DNA of 64,000 bases, taken from Semisulcospira habei (lineage: Eukaryota > Mollusca > Gastropoda > Semisulcospiridae). The DNA is taken from positions 120,743,582 through 120,807,581 of the forward strand of contig BTPG01000002.1 of NCBI GenBank assembly GCA_036245525.1. Direction: 5' to 3'. Below, in pieces: positions 31,391 through 43,720 of the stretch. Below the pieces are notes generated by a model. That model was not told where the DNA came from and made no database searches. It saw nothing but the letters and a program-made list of their open reading frames with translations. Numbering within the stretch: the stretch's first letter is position 1; every line of letters begins with the position of its first letter. A program made the translations under genes and the position numbers.

Positions 31391-31660
31391 TCAGAGGTCC
31401 CCCTCGCCTTCCCCGCTTGCCGCAGTCGAGCTAAGACTCAGAGACTGCCGGGAAACGGTGAGCGCACCACTGAATAGGGAGACAGGGGAGGCCACTCGGG
31501 GTGTTCTGGTAATGACACCCCTGGGTGGTTGCCTCCCCTGTCATCAGGTACACAACTAGTTTTTGGGGGCTAAAATTGTTAAGCTAAGCGAAGCATTCCT
31601 AGTAGTAATGCCGTCGGTAAGTATTTTTCGAAAAAATACATTTTAGAGAAAAATTCATTT

Positions 31661-32939
31661 TATGTGAAAAGCGAAATGTTGCTTTTCACAAAAATGGACT
31701 TGTCTAGGGCAGGTGTTGTCTGAAATGCCTGTTTCACACATCTGATTACTAGTACAGGTACGAGAACTCCTGAGACTCAGCCACAAGTGGGCGGACAAGA
31801 GAGCAGGCCATCCGGAGGTCACGGCGTAGTATGGACCCCTGCGCAAAGCCATCGCCGCTGCGCACAGTCGTGCGCGGGCCAATGGCAGCTGACGTTGGCC
31901 TGATGATCTCTGCGCATTGGTTATACAGGGTGGAGAACTCTCCTCGGATCCGCGATTTTCCGAGGAAAAGTAGCGTCACTTCCGATAAAATGAAATAGAG
32001 TTCCGAGAAAATTCGCGAAACACATTTTGTCCAAGTCTTGATCCGAGTTTAAAAATAGGACGAGTTCAGGTCCGTGTCCAGCTTTTACTCTCTCGTCACT
32101 GAACGTGGCGCCCGCGAGTGTAACATTGTATGCACGGCCCAATATAAGGCTTACTTACAGGGCTTTCATTTTAAAACTCAAAATCGCGTACTGAAAATGT
32201 AACTAAGGGGTAGTCAGAAACACTAAAATTCAGTGCATCTGCGTCCGAGACACATCATCCTTGCGCCACCGTGCGTACCCTAACAGAGGTCGGTGACAGT
32301 CGTTCCGAGGCTACTTTTAGTAGTTCGTTTAGCCGCTCGCTTGGTCGTGGCTGCGTTCAGAATCGCCCTGACTCCGGGGTCGGTGCAAGTCTCATACTGG
32401 ACGGGCAAGTTTACATTTTGGTGCCCGCATGTTATTACAAAGTGCGCGTTACATGTTGAACACGTTACTTGCTGTGACGTCACCATACATACTATTATGG
32501 GATGCAGCATCGCGCGTTTCACTTTCGATCTTGAACGAAGTTGTAAATGGTGGAGCAAAAGCAAAGGAAGCTGGAATGCTTCGGATTTGATCTTGATAAT
32601 TGCTCCACTTCGACACGGCCGTCTCCATTGACAAGCGACAGTACAAGAAATGATACCACTGGGCCGTGTGTGGCACCGCCGCTGCGACGCATTTTCAGAG
32701 TTCACGTATGCGTGTATTTCCGTGACTAAAGCACGACGCCACACGGATGACAAGCGCAATATGCATGGAGGAAAACTCAGAAAGCAAGTCCAGAAATTTG
32801 AATAGAAATAAGTTTTTCAGTTTTTTTTTTTTATCAAGGTCGATCCATCTTCTGGTACACATTTATTAGGCAAAAGCTCTAACATTGGAGAAATACGTCT
32901 TTCGGGTTAAATGGGTTGAAACCAACTGTTAAGTACATC

Positions 32940-32940
<1 letters not shown>
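31661..32940. other. AFG3L2 intron sequence, no gene recognised
   Basis: It includes a CpG-rich part (31780-32110) with GGCCAATGG and GCATTGGTTA (CCAAT-like in both orientations). Neither strand gives a recognisable protein. It may hold an old unrecognised repeat. Confidence 0.4.

Positions 32941-32941
<1 letters not shown>

Positions 32942-33026
<85 letters not shown>
32942..33026. repeat. (CA)n microsatellite
   Basis: About 42 uninterrupted CA units within the intron, followed by a short A and GA run. Confidence 0.97.
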
Positions 33027-33035
<9 letters not shown>

Positions 33036-33689
33036 GAGAGAGAGAGAAAGTTTAGACAAGTCGGACTTTGGTTGTCAATCTGCATTCAGCAGAAAAGGCT
33101 ATATTCTCAGTTACAATACATTATCAAATGATCATACAAATAAATACAGGCTTTGGCACGACAGCTCACCAGTTAAAGAATCAGTATCGTGGAAAGGACA
33201 CACAGACACTCATTGTCACAACAAATTTAAAGAGGAGAGAGCAAAATGAGTTAATTTATTTTGAAGAACATACAGATGATGCATTTATATTTGCTCTTAA
33301 ATAAATTTGCGGACCCTCTATTATGCTCAGATGGGGTCTGTGTACCCTCTAAAATGTATACCTGGAGGTCTACAGACCATTTAACCTGTTGTGAAAACAG
33401 AAGCCCTGTTAATAAATACTCATCACTTGATTACAGTGGGTGACTGTGATGTTAAATGTTTGGTGGTTCACCCGAAGTTCAGTCCTCTGTGTCGGCCATT
33501 GTTAGTCTATTGTGATACTGATCAATAGCCTACCATGTCGTGCTTTTCACACGTGATTAACCGGGGAGACCCTTTGATGATGTATTTTACTCTGTAATCT
33601 TGAGTTTGCATGTAGTCAAATTTGAGCCTTTTCTGTGTGCTATCTCTACCAAAAAGACAGAATATTTACCTCTAAAAATGAAAAATATC

Positions 33690-33800
33690 GATTTTTTTTT
33701 TTCCCCGGGGGACTATGCCCCCCTGGGCCCCCTACCGGGGCTTTGCCCCTGGACCACACCGGAGCCTAGGCGGCCCCTGGCCCCTGGCCACTTTTCAGAG
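33690..33800. repeat. GC-rich hairpin repeat, related to 765-860
   Basis: A T-run followed by CCCCGGGGGACTATGCCCCC, then ACCGGGGCTTTGCCCCTGG. Nested GGGG/CCCC stems. The flanks 33028-33690 and 33800-34155 show only AT-rich intron. Confidence 0.5.
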
Positions 33801-34155
33801 ATTTTTTCTTCAGCTTGTTCTCCACCCTGGTTATATTCTAGCTAAGCCTATTTCACCACAGACAATATTCCTGTACAATATATTGCAGTTAGTCTGAATT
33901 TTAAATGGATCTACAATACAGTCTATTCCCACTGAGAGACCATACAATATTTGTTATATTTCCTGAAGTGAGGTGTGTTTGCACACAAGCAGGTATGACG
34001 GCTCCAACGATGGCTCACTCGTGTTAACTCCCTTGTTTGTCAAGCCACTGGTACAGTACCAGTGGCTGCAGACACAGGGGAGTTTGAGTGTGAGTCACAT
34101 CTTGGGAGTTGTATCTGTTAACAGTACCACAGTACCGGCTGCATGCATGAGAGGG

Positions 34156-34620
<465 letters not shown>

Positions 34621-34813
34621 TAACAAAATCATACATCAGCACCCAAGTATGTGTTTGTAAGATTATATTATTCATTAATTTAGAGGACCGACATTTGCTT
34701 TTTCATGAGTGGACTGTTTTGTGGAGTGTGGTTCACGACCTAAGAGATATGTTGTGATTTCCCGTTTTTGTTATAAGCGACTTTGGTATACCATAAGCAA
34801 GGCCGTCTGTACA

Positions 34814-35027
34814 TTAACTCATTCTACCCCAGACACACCACAGCAAGATAAGGATCGACCATGATAGTTCAAGGGTGATGCCAGAATAGCTTGGCGCCTA
34901 TGGGCGCCAAGCTATTCTGGCATCACCCTTGAACTATCATGGTCGATCTGTGTCCTGCACTAGAGTGCAGTCTTCAGAAGACAATGGCAAAATTTGAGGA
35001 TTTCGGTGTTGGGGTAGAATGAGTTAA
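34814..35027. mobile_element. MITE with 18-bp TIRs and a perfect 46-bp central palindrome
   Basis: Outer repeats TTAACTCATTCTACCCCA (34814-34831) and its complement (35010-35027). Inside, arms 34853-34898 and 34903-34948 are exact complements around TATG. The core is shared with 24619-24692. It lies in the 702-base intron between exons e and f. Confidence 0.85.
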
Positions 35028-35181
35028 ATAATATTATCATTACACATCCAGTCACATGGCAACATTGGGAAAAGAAGGCTAGTGAAGCTGACTGTTGACC
35101 ACTGTGGTGTTGGGTGTTTTTTTAATTTACATAAATATCATTTATGTGTATATTGTTGTTTTTGTCAAGGAACTGGCATAG

Positions 35182-35397
<216 letters not shown>

Positions 35398-35574
35398 TAG
35401 TGTCCTTCTGTTCTAAATTCGTTTGTGCTAACAAATTCAGTGCCACCCTAAAAGCCAGTGCTTTTTGCCCTGCACTGCCAGTAATTGCAGATTGTGTTTC
35501 TGAAATCTGTGTTAATGCAGGTGCCAAAGAGCCCCAGCCACCCAAAGATCATGGATATAATGTGGTGTCGGTAA

Positions 35575-35640
35575 GAGGCATAGATCTTCATGCACCCCTG
35601 CAGTTGCAGGGGCTCATGATGATCTATGTCTGCTATTGAA
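35575..35640. repeat. Intronic inverted repeat (CATAGATCTTCATG...)
   Basis: CATAGATCTTCATG-c-ACCCCTGCA pairs with TGCAGGGGC-TCATGATGATCTATG around a two-base loop, about 24 bp with few mismatches. A further foldback of the TTAA family follows at 35706-35795 (right TTAA kept, left lost). Confidence 0.6.
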
Positions 35641-35705
35641 TCATGCTGACTTTTAATCGACAGCAAAGGGGTTAACTTTGGGTTACCATTGAGACCGTAC
35701 GATCT

Positions 35706-35795
35706 GAATGAATCCTTTGGCTGTTGGTAGCAGTTTTTGTCACATGAATCGTGCAGGAATTGTGACAAAAGCACTATCGGCAGCCATAGGGTTAA
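35706..35795. mobile_element. Foldback MITE of the CTTTGGCTG family, copy 3
   Basis: CCTTTGGCTGTTGGTAGCAG with TTTTTGTCACA, and the complementary arms TGTGACAAAA and CGGCAGCCATAGGGTTAA. Diverged from copies 1 and 2 but the same fold. Confidence 0.55.
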
Positions 35796-35884
35796 CAGAC
35801 CAGCACACTTTTCAGTTGTGAAAGAGAATGACTATTGCAGAGCATAGAGGTGTTTAGCTGATTTTGCCTGGGGTATCTGTGCAG

Positions 35885-36014
35885 GTTTTAACACACAGAG
35901 TGGTGTAGTGGTGCTGGCTGCAACCAACAGAGTTGATATTCTGGACCCCGCTCTGCTGCGTCCCGGCCGCTTCGACAGGCAGATTTACGTCCCTTCCCCA
36001 GACATCAAGGGCAG
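35885..36014 (+). CDS. AFG3L2: AFG3L2 exon g: second region of homology, arginine fingers
   Basis: The acceptor is ctgtgcag and the donor gttagt, 130 bases ending phase 2. It encodes [20 protein letters not shown] then [24 protein letters not shown] and RPGRFD form the AAA second region of homology with the arginines that sense ATP in the neighbouring subunit. Intact. Confidence 0.95.
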
Positions 36015-36187
36015 GTTAGTCAATTCATCATAATACACAGTTTTTTCTCTGTGTCGTTTAATTGAATTTTTTTTAAAAATTAGTGTTTTTTTTCTTCTTC
36101 TGTTTAGTCTTCAGAAAGAACAGGAACGTGGTGAAAAAGAGATTTTCCATTGGACTGTAAACACTTGTGCACTGGTCTGAGAGTTTG

Positions 36188-36220
36188 GACCTTATGGCTT
36201 CAGCCATAAGGTCCAAAATC
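36188..36220. repeat. Perfect 16-bp hairpin in intron
   Basis: TTTGGACCTTATGGCT-tc-AGCCATAAGGTCCAAA, one more short palindrome in the AFG3L2 introns. Confidence 0.7.
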
Positions 36221-36305
36221 ATACACCAGCACAAATTTATGGTTTTCACATTATAATAGGATTTCCTACCAAGTCTCTTACCTGCAGCTAACTCCTCCTT
36301 TCCAG

Positions 36306-36403
36306 AGCTTCCATATTCAAAGTTCACCTGAAGCCTCTGAAGACAAACGTGAACAAAGATGAGCTGGCCAGGAAAATGGCTGCTCTCACCCCAGGCTTCT
36401 CTG
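36306..36403 (+). CDS. AFG3L2: AFG3L2 exon h: AAA domain, small subdomain start
   Basis: The acceptor is cctttccag and the donor gtaagt, 98 bases ending phase 1. It encodes [20 protein letters not shown] then [12 protein letters not shown]. The next family motif (GADVANVCNEAAL) was not found in the rest of the window, so the following intron exceeds 27.6 kb. Confidence 0.93.
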
Positions 36404-36565
36404 GTAAGTGTACCATTTTTTGTAGGAGCCTGCACAAGAGATGTGTAACTTTATGTCATCGACAAGAGCAGTGTACCCTGTAACGCACAACTGTGGGTCA
36501 ATTATACACAGTTCTCAATTTTGACGTACAGGTCTGAAAGGCGTGCATCATGCTGACGCTCAGAT

Positions 36566-36655
36566 AATATAATCTTTGACTTTCAGTAGCGTTTTTGTCG
36601 AGTTGATTCCTGTAGGAATGGCCTCAACAAAAAATTATACCGACAGCCAAAGGGA
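36566..36655. mobile_element. Foldback MITE of the CTTTGGCTG family, copy 4
   Basis: ATCTTTGACTTTCAGTAGCG with TTTTTGTCGAG...GATTCC-tgta-GGAAT, and the complementary CTCAACAAAAA...CGACAGCCAAAGGG. TTAA flanks are lost. Confidence 0.5.
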
Positions 36656-37939
36656 AAGAGTCAGTCATTCAAAATTTAATGGTGAAAACGCTGCTAGAAG
36701 CATATATGTCTGTGTCTCACTGATAGGGTTAGCCATTTTTTCCTCAGACTCCTTACCGAAGGCGTTACTATTAGTAGGTAGGTCTACTCAATTTTTTTCT
36801 CTAGAAACTGCCACCAAAAAAATGCACCACTTGGAAGTACACGTTCAAAAAAGTGCACAATCACAAAATCAGAACTTTATGTTGATTGGCTTCCGAGATA
36901 TGTGCATTTGAATATGAACTAAAATGACCTCTTTTGTTTCTTCAAAAACATTACCGATGACATGACTGAATGGGAAGTGTCTACTACTTACTCATTCTAG
37001 CCTAAGAGCCAGTTGTGTTAAAACACAACCCGGGAGGCACTCGCGGAACCCTGAGGGGACCAAGAGTTGTCTCCCTATACCCACCACCCGGAAGCCGGGT
37101 ACCCATAACCCCCCAGTCTAGTCTACTTAGGCGCACGATTCGGTTGTCTTGCGCTCGGCTCTAGCCTACGGACTTTGGTTTTTTTGACCGGTTCTCGGGT
37201 TCGGACTGGCTGTTGGAATGAAGAGCGGGAGATCGTTCGTCGGCCCTGCCTGTGCTGCTGCGTGGCTTTCTCGTCCCCACTGCTTAGTGCCTACGCTTCG
37301 ACCTCTGGTGAGCTGTCCGGTGAGCTTCGCCGGTCGTGCCAGGCGAGTTTTGGACGTCTCCCCCCGTTCCCCTTCGGCGGAGAGGTAAGGTAGCGGGGTT
37401 GACCCTCGGCTGGTTCCCGGGCTGGGCAGTGGTTTGTGCAGGTACGAAGTTTTTCGTCTTCTTCTCACTGTAATTGCGCGCCCACTCGCCTTCGGTGAAT
37501 CGTAGCGAAGTTTCCTATGCATTTGTACCTTGGGTGTGGAGAATTCGTTTCCTCCATGGCCTGATTAGCTGGGTGGCACGGCTTGGGTCACGCCTTGTCA
37601 TCGCGTAGTTTGTTCGGTACCAGCGCCTGTTCTGGCCCCTTTTCTGTTTTCGCTAGCGGGTGATGAATTTAAGCGCACACTCGCTTACGCAGGCATACGC
37701 TGTGGACAAGTGCTCACGTACCTTAGAGAGTGGATATATACGTTCCGGCGGGCAGGTTGGGGGTTTACGCTCCTTGGCTGGGCGGGCCCCGCGTGACATG
37801 TCCACATAAAGTGGTGATTTACTGCCCCAGATGTTTTCTTGTCTTGGTTGTCATTGCGTATTGAGTTGTACAGCATGCGGCCGGTGTTGTTTTTTCCACA
37901 CGCGGTCACCCTTAGTAATGTTTGGGGCCTGACTCCTTT

Positions 37940-38300
37940 TATGACAGGGGTTGGTACATATGTTGTTGCTCACCTTAGCGCTTGACGGCGGTGAATCTAC
38001 CTCGTTACTGCACTGCTAGATTGCAGACGTGCAGTTTGGTACCTTGCTTCCGTCATGACGTATTCGTCTTTTGTGTACATATGTTGTTCCCTCGCCTTAG
38101 CGCTTGGCGGCAGTGGGCCTACTTGCTTACTGCTTGCATGGCTATTTGTAGGCGTGCAGTTTGGTACCTCGCTTCTGTCATGACATGTTTGACTTTAGCT
38201 ACATATGTTGGTTGCTCACCTTAGTGCTGGATGGCAGTGAGTCGACCTTCTTGCTGCACTGCCGGCGTGCAGGCTTGACAGTCTGTTACCCCGCTTTGGT
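37940..38300 (+). repeat. Three ~125-bp tandem repeats in element E leader
   Basis: Units start TACATATGTTGTTGCTCACC (37955), TACATATGTTGTTCCCTCGC (38079) and TACATATGTTGGTTGCTCAC (38203). Each contains cgtgcagtttggtacc-like sequence. They lie between the donor (gagag/gtaagg, 37386) and the gag exon. Confidence 0.8.
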
Positions 38301-39394
38301 GCTTGTGTGTTTTGTTGTTATGAAGGCTACCTTTTCGTGGCTTAGTCCCACAGGACTCGCCCGCAGGCCTTCGGGTGTGTTATCTGTTGCAGGGATGTGC
38401 TACCCTTTCACACAGATGACAGTGGCTAGTTCAGCCCCCAGGGGTCTTTCGCCACTGCACCGGATGCCCCGCTGACCATGCTTGCGTTGCAAGCGATCGG
38501 CACCGGTTTAGGCGCCTTCCGGACACCGCGGGTTTTCCGCACGACGACGGACTGACCTGGGGGAGAAGCCACACCGGATGTCACGACTAGTGCGCGAGCG
38601 TGGATCGTGGAGGCCGCTGCCAGGGGGAGCGCACATGAACAGCCTCTGGCAAGGCCCGCTCGGTAAGACAATTACGCACACGTCCGACTTCTTAGGACGT
38701 TGCAGTACACTACCACCTGGAGAGGACAAGCAGCTTCTCGGCTGTAAGCACCAGCCCGGCTGCTACTGGTAGGTGTGTTCTTCATGTCCAGGCAGCGCCC
38801 ATTTGGGACTAGGCCTGTCTTCCGACACGGGAGGTGCCTCCTACCACATTGGGATGATTGTGTCACCTGGCCTCAGCAGCGCAGATGGCAGCATTGAAGC
38901 GTCTGCAGGCGGGAGCGACCTATGCTGTTGGTGCTTGAAGGATCCCGTTCCGCCCCGATGAAGAGGGGCATGCTGACGTCCTTCACACAAGGCAGATGTG
39001 CCGGTGGCCGTCGGACAACCACTAGGTCGGGTCTCCTATGCGCAGGATGTGGATACGCCATCCAACGTATCCTTGGCACCGGTCGCTTGAGACCAGGACG
39101 TCCCTGTGGGAAGCCCCACACCGGATTCACTGGACTAGTGCACGAAGTGGGCCTGGATCGATGAGGCCGCTTCCAGGAGGGAGCACGCCCGGACTAAGCC
39201 TTCCAAGAAGCCATGTCCACTATCGGTCCCACTTGTCTCCAAGAAAGCCCGCGGGCAAGAAAGCCCGCCTCCCTCGGAGCCCGGCTCAGAGACATTCACG
39301 TGCACGTCCAGGGACTCTAGTAAGGATGCTCGTCTCCAAGGAAGCGGAGACTACTATCGACACAATTCCAGGCCACCTCAGGTTTGGTGTGTTG

Positions 39395-40880
39395 CATTGG
39401 CCTACTGGCGACCTGCAAACGATGCGGAGGCTTCCAGTGGCCGTCGGATATCCATACAGTCTGTCTCCTGTGCGCTGGGTGTGCTTCCGACCACACTTGT
39501 GACGTCTGTGCTACCTGGCCGGAGCTGCGATGGTCTAATCTCTGGAACTTATAGGAGGGAGCCTCCTACCCTCTCGGGTTCTTGAAGATTGCCGAGACAC
39601 CTTCCGCTGTGCCCCTGACACCAGACGTGTGAGACCAACTGGATCCGACACAGAAAACGCCACTGAGTAATCGAGGGATTAGTGCACAAAGTGGGAGTTC
39701 GACCGTCAAGACCGCCTCCGTTAGAGAGCGCACCCGGACACAGCTGGTGGAAATAACCCGCCTCTCCCAAGAGCCTGGTTTGGTGGGACGCTCGTGGCGT
39801 CCCACCTCCACCGTCGTTCCCCACTCGTCTCTGAGGAAGCCGCCGGGATTCCGCTGGGGGTCCCCTGGCCGGCAAGAAACCCGCCTCTCCCAAGAGCCTG
39901 GTTCACAGAGACATACACGCACTCGTCCGGAGCCTCCTGGTTGTGAAGAGCGTAGACACAGGGATTCTACTCGACGTTATCGCTCTCCCTCGCAAGATCA
40001 TAGGAGGACCTTCCCGCTCGGGTGCTGGGAGATTACCGAGACGCCTTCCGCTGTGCCCCCGGCACGGGATGTGCGAGGCCAACTTGATCCGACACAGAAG
40101 ACGCACTGAGTTTTCAACGGTTAGTGCTCAGAAACCCGCCTCTCCCAAGAGCCTGGTTCATTCCCCACTCGTCTCTGGCCGCAGGGGTCCCCTTGCCGGC
40201 AAGCAACCCGCCTCTCCCAAGAGCCTGGTTCACAGAGACTTACACGCACTCGTACGGAGCCTCCTGTTGGCGAAGATCGTAGGCGCCGGGATTCTACTCA
40301 CCGTTACCGCTCTGCTTCGCAAGATCGAAGGAGGACCTTCTCCACTCAGCGTTCGACGGATCAGGTCTCCCTCGACTCAGACGGGTTTCGCCTTCTTCGC
40401 GTTCCCCATCTCGTTCGGACTCCCGTTCGTCCCGTTCCTCTTCCCATCGACCGGCCACTTCCCCTTCCCTCGTCCTCTCCGTTCCGTTCCTCCTCATCGC
40501 AGCCGTTCTCGTCGGGACCCGCCTTCGGCTCTCAGGAGACCCTCGCCGCGTCGCTCCGTCTTCGCTCTCCCCTTCGGAGGGAGTCTTCGACCTCTGCGGT
40601 TCGCCGTCAGCAGGTTCCTTCCCTCGGAGCCCTCGTCGCCCTCCTCGGTCGCCGGTTCCAAACAGCGGGACTTCGACACCCTGAGTTTGACGGCTGACAA
40701 CCCCTCGGACTGGTGGCTCGGACGTCTCAGCCGTTCTCCTCTCCCTCTTCTTCGGCTTCCAGTGCTGCAGTTCCATCAGACCGTTTCTTCTGCGCGGATG
40801 GACACGCGGCCGGCGCTGGACGGGACATCCAAGCTCATCGCCGCCGCCCTGCTGCGGAAGTTGCCCGGCATCGCCACCTG
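39395..40880 (+). pseudogene. Element E gag pseudogene
   Basis: At 39407-39552 the zinc motif is complete in one frame: TCKRCGGFQWPSDIHTVCLL, then CAGCASDHTCDVCATWPELR. The acceptor before it is mutated (gttgcat instead of gttgcag) and the exon 1 ATG has become TTG. Downstream are repeats of ACCCGCCTCTCCCAAGAGCC (about 39757, 39879, 40135 and 40205), then serine/arginine-rich sequence to about 40700 and stops. Confidence 0.65.
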
Positions 40881-41154
40881 ACTCACTGGGGGTTCTCATC
40901 CATCGTGGACACTGGGGAACCAAGGCGCAGCCCCTTCTCCCTGACGTCTAACCATCTCGACAACTCTTGTTGGGCACCCAGGGGGTGCCGGGCTTCGGAC
41001 AGGTGGTACCGCTTGGCTGTGCTCGTGGCGGAGGACCTAGCCACTACACGGAGTCGGATCTACGCACATTGGTCGTCTCTAAGCCCGGCTGCTCAAGCTA
41101 CGCTTCCTACTTCCGTGATTCTTCTCGAGGCCCAACCCTCCGACCTTCGGACTT

Positions 41155-41300
41155 CGCGGACAAGAGCGTGCTTAGCTTGGATCCGACGCGGACTACTAGA
41201 CCACCTTCTGCTCGTGGGAGGAAGGATAGGTCACAGGAGCTTCTCCTCTCCGACAACGCGACAGCGGAGGTGTACTTCCAGGATCAGGGCAGCTGGCGAT
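41155..41300 (+). pseudogene. Element E RNase H remnant
   Basis: DFADKSVLSLD and LLLSDNATAEVYFQDQGS match the E- and D-containing RNase H blocks of B (EFADKHSNWLEL, LVLSDNSTVVAYIQRQGG). No RT sequence precedes it, so RT was deleted or scrambled. Confidence 0.6.
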
Positions 41301-41754
41301 CCTCTGACCAGTGCGTACCCCCTACCCTGGTGCTTGGGGAAAGAACTTCAACTCCCTCCGTGCGTGACGCTACCTGGACCGACGGTAGATCTGGGCCAGT
41401 CTTCCCCGGTGGGACCAGTGGCTACACACGGAATGCACCAGGACACCTTCGGAGGATCAGCGCATGAGACCAGGATGATCCTGTGGAGGGTCTCCACAAC
41501 GATTTCAGTGGACTAGGGCACAGGGTGTGGGTTTTGACCGACGAGGCCGCTACCTGGACGGAGCGAGCCCGGACACAGCTTTGAGAAGCAGAGAACTCGC
41601 CTCACAGAGCCCAGTTCAGAGAGTCGCGCTTGGCGACGTCTCACGTCCAATCTCAGTACCCACTCGTCTCCAAGTAAGCCGCCGGGATCCTGCTGGGGGT
41701 CCACTTGCCGGCAGATAACCCGCCTCTCCTCAGAGCCCGGTTCGGAGAGACTTA

Positions 41755-42858
41755 CGACGATGACGACGCAGTGTACATCAGGTATTGTCTCGATGGCAGC
41801 CTGTTCAACCTCAGACGACTGCAGGCCCACACGAAAACCCTAGACCAACTGATTCGTGAGCTGCTCTTCGCTGATGACGCTGCCCTCGTTGCACACACAG
41901 AGAGAGCCTTGCAGCGCATTACGTCCTGCTTCGCAGATGCTGCCCAGCTCTTTGGACTTGAGGTCAGTCTGAAAAAGACAGAGGTCCTTCATCAGCCGGC
42001 ACCCAAGGAAGAGCATCGCCCTCCCCACATCACCATCGGCGAGTCCGAACTGAAGTCTGTACACCATTTTACCTACCTTGGCTGCATCATCACGTCAGAC
42101 GCCAAGCTGGACAAGGAGCTGGACAACAGGCTGGCAAAAGCGAACAGTGCTTTCGGGCGACTATTCAAGCGGGTGTGGCACAATCAACAGCTGAAAAACG
42201 GCACCAAGATCAGCGTGTACAGAGCTGTCGTCCTCACCACCCTGCTGTACGGTTCCGAGTCCTGGGCCCTCTACCGCAGCCAACTACGACTCCTCGAACG
42301 CTTTCACCAGCGCTGCCTGCGTACCATCCTCAGCATTCACTGGAGTGACTATGTCACCAACGTCGAGGTCCTTGAACAGGCGGAAACTGTGAGCATCGAG
42401 GCTTTGCTGCTGCGGACACAGCTTCGCTGGGCGGGGCACGTCTCCAGGATGGAGGATCATCGCCTACCCAAGATCACTCTGTTCGGCGAGCTCGCCACTG
42501 GACACCGAGACAGAGGGGCACCAAAGAAGAGATACAAAGACGGTCTCAAGAAGTCGCTTAGTGCCTGCCAAATCGACCACCGCCAGTGGTCTTCGCTTGC
42601 TGTGGACCGTGACACCTGGCGCTCCACCATTCACAAGGCAGCTGTCTCCTTTGAGGACTCTCGCAGAGCTAACCTTAAGGACAAGCGGCTTAGAAGAAAA
42701 AACAGAGTTGTCGTAACTCAGAACCCTGACCAGACCTTCCCCTGCAGCCACTGCGGTCGAACCTGCCTGTCCCGGATTGGCCTCCGCAGCCACGAAAATG
42801 CCTGCAGACGACGTGGGCAAGCCCTATAGAATCTTCGTTTGCGAAGTCAAGCCAAGAA
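41755..42858 (+). mobile_element. LINE ORF2 3' part nested in element E
   Basis: An open frame to 42829 encodes the RT palm with FADDAALVAHT (variant of YADD), the thumb-like TYLGCIITSDAKLDKELDNR, the LLYGSESWAL and LRWAGHVSRM blocks of invertebrate LINEs, and a terminal zinc finger CSHCGRTCLSRIGLRSHENAC-type motif (CxxC...HxxxxC). It is 5' truncated; no endonuclease domain. It is flanked by DIRS gag-like sequence, with a short GAGAC on both sides as possible target duplication. The frame is intact, so insertion is fairly recent. Confidence 0.85.
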
Positions 42859-42879
42859 TGAGACACGCGCTCGTCCGGA

Positions 42880-43550
42880 GCCTCCTGTCGACTCCCCTCG
42901 TGAGGAGTCATCGCATGCTACTTCTTGCCCTTGCAGCCATGCGGCGCCTGGGGATGTTACCATGGTGGATTGGTTTACGAGCTTCAGGAGCTACGACTCG
43001 CCCGGTCTGCCTACAGTTCGAGGGAACCATTACGTACAGCTCCTCTCGGACCATACCTTGCCTGGACCGCCGCGCCTTGGTCCACGGGTTCACCTTGCGC
43101 CCGCTTACGGGGCGCTATTCCACCAGGAGACCACGTAGCAAATCCCTGTACAAGCCTCACGTGTGCCTACCACATAGCCGTTCGCTACGGACGCACTCGC
43201 CTCTTTGCCGGTGCCGGCACCACTGATGCTACATGCCGGACGTTCTTCCTGGCTACGCTCAGTCATACGTTCTGAATTACAGGACCCCTCCCTCAGGGAG
43301 GTTAGAGGCTACAGTTACGTTATCAAGGCACTTGCATGGCCACGAACGTCACTTTCATCAGGGACTGTACTGTCTTACACTTCGTGGCTACTTGAGGCTG
43401 GCGGGCAGGATGACTTCGCCCGCCTCGATCGCAGAGTTCTGCCAGGCCAGCGAGACTCCTCGCTCTGGTGGGGGCCCCTTTTTGCGGGGGGCACAACTCC
43501 CTCCTGGCGCCTCAGCGCCGTAGGTATTCACCTACCTAGGGTCGTCGGGA
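42880..43550 (+). pseudogene. Element E tyrosine recombinase relic
   Basis: LLLALAAMRRLGMLP and RPVCLQFEGTITYS line up with the FLLALATASRVSELH...CLQFRADRS block of B. DVLPGYAQSYVLN aligns with the SSWLRWVIRS region. GCCACGAACGTCACTTTCAT corresponds to MATSVAFDRN. Frames are broken and catalytic residues are lost. The tail GGCGCCTCAGCGCC hairpin is kept. Confidence 0.6.
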
Positions 43551-43624
43551 GTTTGCATTAGGGAGGACGGCCCTTGGGCCCTTAGGTGTGCTGGAGCGCG
43601 GCACCCACCTCCTATTCGCAATTC

Positions 43625-43720
43625 TCCCATTCAGTCATGTCATCGGTAATGTTTTTGAAGAAACAAATTCATTTTTCTTTAAAAGGTATTTTTTCGAAAA
43701 ATACTTACCGATGACATGAC
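43625..43720 (+). repeat. Element E internal complementary region
   Basis: CCCATTCAGTCATGTCATCG through GAAGAAACAAA complements the left end; ATTTTTCTTTAAAAGG through GATGACATGAC complements the right end. The tag ATTCA matches the termini of E only. Confidence 0.88.

Larger units (their letters stand above)
25014..31660 (+). mobile_element. DIRS element D, full length, heavily rearranged
   Basis: The left end is ATTATTTTCTCAAAATCATT (25014) and the right end ATTCATTT (31660). Inverted repeats at about 25031-25200 and 31435-31612 share the tag TACTAGGAATGCTTCGC. The ICR is at 31291-31390. The start exon is 25386-25393. Gag, RNase H and recombinase are broken by stops, tandem amplifications and a nested LINE (27914-28127). 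It lies sense in the AFG3L2 intron between exons d and e. Confidence 0.85.

Noticed and set aside
32280..32759. 159-codon minus-strand and 112-codon plus-strand frames in the AFG3L2 intron
   Set aside because: No family resemblance, no splice or promoter support beyond CCAAT-like words.
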